Source: Tetracentron sinense (lineage: Eukaryota > Streptophyta > Magnoliopsida > Trochodendrales > Trochodendraceae). Taken from it: a stretch of 64,000 nt of DNA. Location: assembly GCA_015143295.1 (NCBI GenBank), contig CM026562.1, forward strand, positions 43,509,323 through 43,573,322, given 5' to 3'. Below are positions 38,901 through 50,100 of the stretch, piece after piece (position 1 is the stretch's first letter; each line of letters opens with the position of its first letter). The notes under the pieces are model-generated. The model did not search any database. It was not told the DNA's origin and saw only the letters and a list, made by a program, of their open reading frames with translations. The translations under genes were made by a program, and so were the position numbers.

Positions 38901-41087
38901 CTGCTTGAAGAGAAGTCATTCAGATCACCGTTGGAGACGAGGTTTCTTACAGGGGCTAATCTAGCAGCTAAAAAAACAAGATTTAAGAGAATCTATTAAG
39001 TATTCTTGTTATTGTTGTTACATTTCATGACCCCCTTACACATTTTATTAGACATCTCAATCAACCACCCTAATAATGACAATACATTGGAAATAAAAGT
39101 ATTTACTCTAGTCATCATAGAAGACCCAAACATTCAATTCCCTATGCAAGTAACTTACTTTGAACTTACCTACCAGGAATCAAAGCAAACTTTAGAAAAA
39201 TAACTAATTTACCCTAAGGACTCTTCAACTCTCAAGGCATTAACACAACTTTTTGACATATTTGACTTTTGAATCTTTGACTCTTACTAAAGAAATGTTT
39301 GGACACATCCAAAACTTAGGATATTCCTTCAACTAAATAGTCAAGTTGTCTATCTACTATCTGAATAAGGATTGCTAGTTGCTTATCCACAGTCCCCGCA
39401 TCCAGATAGTTAAGCTATTCTCTTTTTCCTCTTATTCTTCTTCTTAGAAATGTTTGACTGAACTTTGTCTGCATCAAAAACCAAGCTAAACCTAGCACGG
39501 ACCGCACGTCTCATGCTCGTTCAAACGATCTCAATTTTAAGCTCAAGTTTGGCTTCCATGACGAGCAAGCCAAGCTAGCCCGACTCCTTTAACTCCCTAC
39601 TTTAACTTCCATGTGTTTTCCTTTGTTTAAGTTCTTTTTGCATTTTCTTGATAGCAATCTGCATTAAAGTAAAAAAGGAGAAAGTAAGGAAGATAATAGC
39701 ACCTTTTGCACTTTTTAATATTAAATTAATTTTAAAGTAAGAAACAACACATCCCTCTCTCCCTCTACACCCTGTTGTTATTGTTGGTTTGCCATTACCA
39801 TCATATCAATCCATATCATACTTTACTCTCCCTAGCTGTCATTGTTAGCATCAAATCTAGCCATACCATCTTCCGACCGATAGTAGTTAAACTACTCGTC
39901 CAAGAAGTAGTGTTGGTCTTTAATTATATATCCAATTACGGTGTGCCCCGATTGTGATTGGGTGCATTCTATGTTATGAGGAGTAACAAAGATGAGACTG
40001 TAAAGGATCTTCTGGAACAACATATAGGTGACTTGGAGGTATTATGAATCAAGGGAATGTGTAATATTGAAAGACTGAAGCAACTTAGTGGCAACAACAT
40101 TTAACTGCATCAGTTGACATAAGCAAGGGAAAAAAGAAACTCCGAGCAAATTTAAACAATTGTAAAGATTATCTTACCAAAGGAGCATGAATTCTTCTCA
40201 TTGTGTATATCAAATGAATTGCTTGCCCTCCTTGTCCTCTTACATCGGTCTAAAATTAACTCAAGCTCACTTTTTATCCGCCTCTTTCCACCAACAGCAA
40301 GTTCCATATTCATGGCAATATTCAAGTCACGGATTGCATCTTCATAATTTTCCAAAGAAGCGTTTGCCTTACCTCTCCTATACCATGCCTGCAATAGATA
40401 TATTCTAATTTAAAAATAAAAAATCAATTGTAATATTTGAAAACCAGCTGAAATTAAATCTAAGCAGTGTTTTATAAGATGTGTGAATTGGTCAAAATAT
40501 GCATAATTTCTTAATTTTCATGGAGGATTATAATCCAATAACAGGGGGTCTACACCTTAAGGCTCACATCAAAGCAAGGATCAAGGAAAATACCTAGAGA
40601 CTCAACCGTAGAGGCTCACGCCTCGAAGTATGAGGCTCATATGAGGTTCACGCTTCACACCTTGAGGCTAGCCTTTATGTATATGACATGAGCCTCATAC
40701 AGAAAACAAAAATATGATTCTAGCCACAAACTAAGACTTAAATATCATTTTCATTTTTTTTGTTTTCGTTTTTTATTTGTTTAAAGTAAGACTTCAGTTT
40801 TTAAAAAAATTTATTTGGTGTCTTTAAAACCTTTTAGTCTCTTTTTCACATTAGTAGTAGACGTTGAAGGGATTTGGAGCCATTGGCCTACAATGTAGTT
40901 TTCCATGACTTCTTTGTGGCTGTTTGTTGGAATCATAAATATGCTATATTAATTGATGACAAAACATCATTTGTTTTCCAATATGTATATCTACATAATG
41001 GTAAAAATTAATTGAAACTTTTGTTGCCTCTCTTAAATTTGTTTTTTTTTCAGTATGGTAAGTGAATAATGTATTCATGTTTCATAA

Positions 41088-41137
<50 letters not shown>

Positions 41138-44100
41138 ATTACTTTGTTAATTTTTCTCATACGGCCCTAATATTCATGTAGAAAACACGGAAGCTTAAAC
41201 CTTGTGCATCGAGGATCACGCATCGAGGATTACGCCTCACGCATCTAGAGTTCTTAACATCTCGCCTCACGTCTACTCTTCTACAAATATCAAAAATTTG
41301 ATCCAAAGTAAAGAACAACACCAAATCATATAATTAAACCATTTATTTCCACTCCTAGTTGGCCTTAACGATGTTTCAGAATGAATAATACTGAACAAAT
41401 TCTAGCTGGTAGTAGTTCCAACTTTTTTTGGCCGGTAAATAGGCCAAAATCCTATAAATAAAAGGAACAGGATACAGAGGAGTTCACAAGAGTGAACTCG
41501 GAAAGAAACTAAACACAAAAGGATAAAATCCGAGATAACGATGAGGATCAAAGAGAAAACAATGCGAAAGGAAAGAAAAACTATCAGCTCCAGTTATCTA
41601 GCCCAATAAACCATGTCCTCTCTTGCAAAATGCCAAGAAGAAAGAAGACGCATGGCCCTTACGCAAAGCTGATCTGGATGAAGGGATGAGAGTTCGAATA
41701 CTCTCCGATTCCTCTCCTTCCAAATGGACCAAACAATAATCCCTGAGATGATGCTCTGGGCTTCCTCCAAACAACCATCCACCTTAACCGAATGCCAACA
41801 AGATAAGAAGTCTCGTAAAGTACAAGGAAAAACCCACCAAATACCCAACCACGAAAGAAACTGACCCAATATTCCAAGGCATAAGGACAATGCAAAAGAA
41901 GGTGATCAACTGATTTCTCCTCTTGGAGGCACATGAAAGAACCATTGGTCACCCTCCAACCTCTATTTTTCAAGTGATCACATGTGAGGATTTTGTCCAG
42001 CGCTGTCGACCAAAGAAAAAATGATACTTTGGATGGGATATTCGGATGCCACACATGTTTATGCAAGAAGGGCCACCTTGGAGGTCTCTAGAGGCCTTGT
42101 AGAGAGATCTCACTGAAAACTAACCCCTGTTATCACAGGACCAAATTCTGACATCGCTGAGATGAGGAAGAATATTAGCAAAGTGGAGGCACTCCAACAA
42201 GCTAGATAAACTATCAAGCTCCCAATCCTGAAGGTTGCGTCTAAACCTCTGACACCGAGATATATTATTATCGACCCTCTCAAGGCAAGATTGCATAGAA
42301 GTGTTCATGTCTGACGCTATTGCCCACAAGACTCTAAACTCTTCCTTGAGAGTTAGATGGCCACACAATCTATCTGACCAAAATTTAACCGCTCTGCCTG
42401 ATCCGACTCAAAATGAAATATGTCTAGAGAATTCCTGCCAGCTTTTCATGATGCCTTTCCAAAGGCCACAACCGTGGGATCCGCAGACGGGTTTGGGATT
42501 TCATCTCGAAGCCTCTCCGTACTTATGAAAGATCACTTTCTCCACAAGGACTCCCTTTCCGAGCCAAACCTCCACAACTATTAGCCTAAGAGAGCTTTGT
42601 TACACTCCACTAGAGGACGAACACCCAACCCCCCTTCCACGAAGGGGAAACAAATAGACTTCCAATCCACCAAATGATATTTCTTAGCACCATCTCTATC
42701 ATTCCACAAGAAATTGCATTGAAGTCTTTTCAAAATTTTAGCCACTGATGATAAGATGATGAAAAGCGAAAGAAAATATACTGGTAAATTGTTAAGACAA
42801 CTTTCGAGGAGAGTCATTCTACCCCCTTTGGATAAATGCAAGGAATTCCACCCAGACAGACTACTCTGGAAATGATCCATCACTAGATCCCAGATCACCT
42901 TATTTTTTAAACCAACCCCTAGCGGTAAACCCAAATATGATGTCAGGAGGGATCCTTGCCTGTACCCCAAACTGTTGCTAACCCCGATAGATTCGGCACT
43001 TCACCAATCCCGAAAATCATGCTTTTTCCCAAATTAACTCTTAACCCTGTCACTACCAAAGCATCTAAGGATTGCTAGTTGGGAACCGGTAGTTTGCACA
43101 AGATTAACTTATTGTATGCAAACTGAAGATGCGAGATAGAGAAGCCAGCCTGACCTAGGCCGAAACCCTCTAGGGTCACTCCATCCATTCTACTCATCAT
43201 TCTGCTTAGAATCTCTGAGACTAAGATGAATAGAAGGGGAGATAAGAGATCTCCTTGACGGAGTCCTCTAGAGCTCCTAAAATAACATGGGGAGCTGCCG
43301 TTAATCAGGATCGAAAACGAAGCCGAGGAGAAACAAGCCTTAGCCCCTCCATCTACTCCCAAAACCCATCCTTCGCATGATATATTCCAGAGCCCCCCAA
43401 TTTACGTGATCGTAGGCTTTTTCCAAATCGATTTTGCAAATCACACCCAGAATACCCAATTTGTGCCTCTCATCAATATACTCATTAGCAATAAGGATAC
43501 CATCGAGGATATGTCTGCCGCTAACAAAGGCACTCCGAGAAGGCGATATAATATGAGGGGGAACCAATCTGAGTCTGGATCCTACGACTTTAGCCATGAT
43601 TTTATAAACATTGCTCACTAGACTAATGGGCCTAAAGTCCTTGATATCCTGGGCATCTCCTTTCTTGGGAATCAATACTATGAAAGTGGTATTTAATGCC
43701 TTATAAAAAGACCCAGAAGAGTAAAGCTCGTTGAATAGTAAGATTAGATCATGACTCACTATGTCCCAACAAGATTTGAAAAAGGCCAAGGAAAACCCAT
43801 CTGGACCTGGGGCCTTATCACCATCTAGCTCCTTAACTGCCATCGAAATCTCCTCCCTCTCAAATGTCTTCTCGAGCCCCATAAGGTCTTCCGGGACTCT
43901 CTTAAAACCAAGACCATCAACACAAGGTCTAAACCTTTCTTATTCCGTATTCATATCTTTAAAGAATTTAACTACGGCATTCCTGATATCCTCTTCCGAA
44001 TCCTTCCAATTCTCGTCGACCTTAAGACAGGAAATGAAATTTATTCTCCTGCAGTTGTTAGCGATTCTGTGAAAAAACTGGGTATTTTCATCTCCTTCTT

Positions 44101-47100
44101 TGAGCCATTTAACCCTCGATTTTTGCCGCTAACTAATTTCTTTCGACCTTAAGATGGACTGAAATTCTAGCTTTAAAGCATCTCTTGAATGCTTGTCATA
44201 AGGCGAAATCTGCCCTAACTTCTCCTTTGCATCAATCTCTTGGATTTTGGTTAACAACTTCCTTTTGTTCTCAATCAAACACCCAAACACCTCCTTATTC
44301 CAGATTTTGAGCCATTGTTTGAGGGATTTCAGTTTTAATCCAAAGATGGTACTGGGAGACCCCTTGAAGATAGCTCCTAAGTCCTAACCACACCTCTTCC
44401 ACTACCTTCTTGAAATCCGGATGAGCTAGCCACATGTTTTCAAACTTGAATGGTTTAGGCCCTCCTTTAAGTCTGTTAAGATCTAGAAGAATAGGAGTGT
44501 GGTCAGAAGTGATCCGAGGAAGGTTGGTTAACAAAACATTAGGAAAGGGGTTCTCCCATACATCACAAAATAGGAATCAGTCCAATTTACTTTGAACTAA
44601 CCTATCTTAAAAGTTAAACCAAGTGCAAAGGGCTCCCTTAAGAGGACAGTCTATCAGATGGTGGGAAGAGAAGAGATGAAGTCCTTTAAATTTTCTCATT
44701 TGAGCTGAAATATGACAATCCTCTGACTTGTCTCGAGAGTTACGAAGGCAATTGACATTTCCTCCAAGACACCACGGTTTCTCCCATCTGCAGCTAACAT
44801 CGTCAAGCTCTAGCCAAAAGTCATCGGTTTCCTGAGGATTCGAACTTCGAAGGACCATGGATACCTGAGAAAATCAAACTGAAGTCGTCACCTAAAAAGC
44901 GGCACAAGATAGAAAGAGAATAAGCTCCGTCTTTTGAGTCTAAGACCTCTATAACTGACGAATCCCATATCACCAGAATCCCACCAGAGGATCCAAGGGA
45001 TGGAATCATCTTCCAATTACGATTTCGACTACCCCAACAATACATAACTATATTATCCGTCATCACTGGAACTTTGGTTTCCTGAATGCATAAAATTGTC
45101 GGACAATGAGATCTCACCATCTCCTTAATAGCGAATCTCTTACTCATGCTGCCCAAACCCCTTACATTCCAAGAAATGATTTTATTAGACATTGGGAGAC
45201 TCACCAATGCCCACGCTCTTCCTAGCTCTAACTCTTGAAGACCCTGAATCCCTGCATTCGTAGTTGACACTCCATGCCAGTCTCTTGAGTTCATTCCTTG
45301 CCCTCTTGGTGTTGCAAGGGGTTGCTCCCTGATGGTCCCTCCTCTCCTCTTCTTCTTTGATACCTTCCAACCTCTTGAAAAGTGCCCTCACCTCAACCTC
45401 CTGGTCAGTATAAGACAAACCTAAAACCTTCCCTACTGCTTCGATATTCTCCAAAACCCATGTTGTGACATTAAATTGATCTTGGACTTGACTAGGCTCT
45501 TTGTTATTAACCTCCGTCAATCGGCGATTTAGGATCTGATCTGCTGGCACTGACTTGGGTTCAGTGATGAGAACAGCGAGAGCTCCTACACTGTCACCAG
45601 CTAGTGAAACACCGCTGGAAACCTTCCTCACTTCAGCTGAATTCTCCACCAAAGGCAGGCTTGAAAAACATCACAATCTCAACAAATTGAAAAAGAGGGA
45701 TTCAAAGGCAAACCTCGAATAGGAGAGACCCCAGGATCAGCGAACTTTGAATTTGACCCTTCCATTCCTACTGGTTACCTGGGAGATGAGGCATATAGAG
45801 CAAAAGAGGATGAGATATTGCGAGGTTTCCCCCCCCCCCCCCCCCCCCCACCCCACCTCCCCACCCCCCCGGAACCCGCCTTGGCTTCCGTCAAACAAGA
45901 TAACCTCCTGCAAAATGGAGGAGAAGAGAACTCAAGATCGTTCTCAAAAAGACTCGTAACTACTTCAGAGGGGGGCCTTTTTTCTCTCTCCTCAGCATAC
46001 GAAGACGACCCGGCATCACCTAGGTTTGAAGGGAGAGCATTAAACTCCCCAGATCCGGTTCTACATCGGCCGAAGAATCATAATCAACTAATCTTGAGCC
46101 TTCCTCTTCAAATACCGATAGGCCCCTACTGAGCTTCCTGTCACACCTTGGACAGGGTTGATCGCTTCTATGGTGAAAGCAATCCCAAATTGATCTGGAG
46201 TAGGATACTCACTATGCGGAACATTGAATCGTGGCCCTTGCTCAGACAGAAGATCTGGAGATAAGCCTACCTCCATGGAAGGTCCCTCGAGACTTGCGGA
46301 GGAACCCTTCGAATGGTCGGATTTGGGGGACCACCAACAACTATCCTCTAACTGCTTCACGATGAAAGGAGAAGATGAAGGAGAATCTATGGCTGAAACC
46401 GAACTGACCTCTGAGGTTCCACTAGCATCATTGACTACTGCGCCTGGCCTGACCAATTGGGAAGGAGAGGATCCCTTCTGAAAGCTGAGATTGTTGAGAA
46501 AATGAGAAGAGATCTCAGACATTGGAGCTTTCATTTGAGGTTTAGGAAAACCTGGTTTTTTTACGACCATAAGATGAGGGGCAGACATTAAACGAGTCTT
46601 CAACATCTTGCATGGGCTTGAGTGTGGGAGGCCCGTAGGGCATCGAGGCCTTGGCTCGGATATGGGAAGCCTCAAGGGTCGAATTCAGGCCCACATTAGA
46701 AAGAAGGACAAGAGGCCCTCTATGAGGAGGAAGCAGATGCGAGTTGGATTGGGATGGACCCACACATTGTGGATTTAGCTCCTCACATGCCACATAGCCT
46801 TTGAAAACGTTTCTAGAGACAAGAGGTTCCTTTGGACTTTTTCCATTATTCATTCTAAAATCAGAACCTTTCTCTTCTGGAGTCTATGCTGCTCCCTACT
46901 CGAGGTTTGATAGAGACTGTCTGAAAAGAGTGAAAGACCCCTGGATGACAGAGGAGTTTTCTCAGGATAAGGCAGACGGACTGGTGCTTGGTTCTCTTCT
47001 AAAGGGTAGTCCTCTTTTGACCTGCTGTGCACTCGCTCCCAATATCTTTGCCTCTTTCTTCTTAGGCGCTGGAGACTCTTGGACACCACTGGGAATTTTT

Positions 47101-50100
47101 CTATTAAAGGATCTGCAATGGTCTTCCTGGTCTGACCCATCCCCGACAGTAAACCAACTCTAGCAGCTGTCAGAAAACACAATTGAAAACACTGTATGGA
47201 AAGCTGCATGTGAAATATCAAAAAGTATGACCATAAAAAATGCGCAAAAATACTTTTAACTGGGAAACCATGTAGATATGGTGGTCATCCCGGGTAGACC
47301 AGCACAAAAGGAATGTTTAGAGATGAGATGAAGGCAACTTTTTTATATGTAATAAGTGTTATTTTTCAGTAACAAATATAAGAATTATCATTGGACAATT
47401 AAAACTTGTTGGTAAGAACCATCAAGAATCTCATAGCTGTTGTTACAACTTAGAAGTGTACCATGTCGTGGCATATTTCCCAAGTGATGGAAAAATATTA
47501 TTGCCATTCAAACTGCAGACACGTCTATATTACCGTTGTTTTTCAATATATATATATTACGACAAAATGGCGAAAGCATAAATGAACTTTTGCACTTAAT
47601 CATGTGTTGTAATACCATGAAGTGCCACTGATCTTAACTGACTAGACCAAATTCGCCTTCTTTTTTTTTTCCTTTCTTAAAAGGTTAAACATAGAAACAA
47701 GTTGATCATTCAGCGTCTTCTGCCAAGCACTACTGATGAATTGTACCCACTTCGTGGATAAAGAAGGTTCAGTTCCTCATCTACGCTAGTGTTACAAATC
47801 TTGTTCTCGGGTATTTATCGGCTAAAGTTTTTCTCAGGAGATTTTCAAATCTAGAGTTTTTTCCCAAATATTTCTCGCCTAAATATTGGCAATGATTAAA
47901 AATATAATTAAATTACAAAAAATAATAGAAAATAATACAATAATATCGGGTATTTCTTGCGATATTTTTTAAATATCGGTTAAATCTCGCGATGTTAACG
48001 TGATAAAAAGAAAAAATCGTATTTCCCGTGAGATTTTTAAAACATGCGACAAAAACGAAGTTTAAAACTTTAGATGCTTTTCTCGGGAGAAATTAGGTAA
48101 TTCTCGGGAGATTTGTAACAGTGATCTACGGCATCATAATGAGAAACAAACAAATAGAGCTAAGAGCATGTTCACCTTCACATAGATTGGGGAAAGTACA
48201 ATTGCCCGATTGCAGTCTCGTAATGACTCCACCAAAAAGCCCATTTTCTGAGGAAATAAAAAGACATCGATTAATAGATGAAGCATAGCTGCTCACACAA
48301 TGGAAATGAGAAGGTATTTCGTTTCTTGCACAGTTTCTCTATATTTCCTAGCTGTAAAATTAAGAGTGAACATGTTAGATTCAAGAACAGGTAATGACAA
48401 CACAACAATAATAATAAGAGCAGCTTGGCTTTGTGGCCAGTAATTATCCAGAACATATAACAGTTTTTCAATGGACATGTTTGTAAACTTAGTGGACTAC
48501 GAATCCATTGAACCCCACGCATATATCATGTTTTAGATCAAACGGTACCAAAATCACAACTTTTAGGTGTAGGATAAATACTATACTAATTGGATCAAGG
48601 AAGATGTTCTACATGCAAGAAGTTTGATAATAGGCTGACCAGTCCCAAAAATGGCAGAGTTAAATTTTAGGTGCAAAGGAGAGGTGTCAACTTGCGCATG
48701 GCCTGCGGTCATTATCAGAACCATAATACATACTAGGAGCTGGAATGTTCACATCATGTTCATGGAGGTGCATGTAATAAGAGCTGTTTGATATTGAGGT
48801 TTTGAATGGCTCCAAACAGGTAGTTCAAAGTAGGGCTGATATCACTCACTACTTTGCTCCAAACCTTTATGGGAATGCCTCCACTCTCATAGGAAGAACT
48901 TTGGACGATCATCATAGTGGGGGAGACCTCCCTAACTTGCTTTTATAGAGTGAGCACGCTCATCAAGTTCAACGCAGACAATGATACTTCCATCATCTCT
49001 CAAAGTTTTCGAATTAAAGACAACTTCTAATTCAATTTTCTTCTCGAAGAATGAGTCAAAGCAAAAAAAGTTTCTTTCAAGAACTCAATTTTTTGAGGAA
49101 GTGTACATACACTCAATAACCATCCATACATGCAGGACATTAGGCCCATATTTCTCATAAAATAATAGATTATAATTAAAACGATTTTTCAAAAGAATTA
49201 GTTTTTCTTACAAACTATCAGTGTAGTCAAAACTCAAAGCATCGAGGCGATAGGTGGTTCCCTAGGCAAAGTGATGCCTAGCTGACCAAAATTTACTTTT
49301 TCTACATATATTATATAAGATTTAGTGAAAGCCCACCTAGATCATAATCTAAGCGATAGGGATCTTGGCTAGGCGTTGCCTAAGCGACATTTTGACTACA
49401 CTGTAAAATGTGTTCATGAATAAAGCATTAGAACGAAAATCAACTTCATGAGAAAAATTGATGAGAGCTTTCAACGATTTCCCAAGTTTGTTTGAACTTC
49501 CTCAAGATTACATATTTTTCATTAAAATGGGATTCTCTGAGTAATTTCATCCGATGAGTATTGAAATAATACAAACTTCTCCAAAACGATAGAATGAATT
49601 CATCCCAAAAGAAGTTATTATCATTTTAAGAAGAGCCGAGACAACTTTCAGATCCAGGGGAACCAAAAAGATGGTGATCAACTAGCATGGACTTTCTTTC
49701 TTTCTTTTTTTGATAAACTGGCATGGACTATCTCAATAATCAATCTATTAGCCTATGTGATGATGACATGCATAATCCCATAACACTGTAAATGATGATC
49801 ATATCCCCCATTTTATAGAGGTTATTCATGTGAAAACTGGAAAGATCTTAGCGTGAATTCACTAATTTCCACGCATAACTCGGACCTACTTGAGTAGCAC
49901 CTACTCCAGGACTGTGTTGACTATCCGGCACTGTCGATTTTTTTTGAAATTTTCCCTTGATGAATAATTGTCGAACCCCGACCTGGTTACCTACCTGGTT
50001 ACCTATGCATATGCATAAACTAACTATGTTTAGCAACAACAACAAAATCTGAGCAAGGCCATATAATAAAAAGCAACATGGTCAACCAAAACCAAATATC

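Larger units (their letters stand above)
41421..47200 (-). mobile_element. L1-type LINE, degenerate, in intron 4
   Basis: A near full-length non-LTR retrotransposon of 5.8 kb in the same orientation as the host gene. The order on the minus strand is ORF1, then AP endonuclease, reverse transcriptase and zf-RVT zinc motif, then a 3' end at a T-run on the plus strand (41422-41428, the poly(A) tail). No RNase H domain follows. The target duplication was not found. Both ORFs are broken and the RT active site is lost, so it is inactive. Confidence 0.88.

Noticed and set aside
45747-46132. Pro-rich plus-strand frames over the C homopolymer
   Set aside because: They are antisense readings of the LINE ORF1 region, and the Pro runs come only from the homopolymer.
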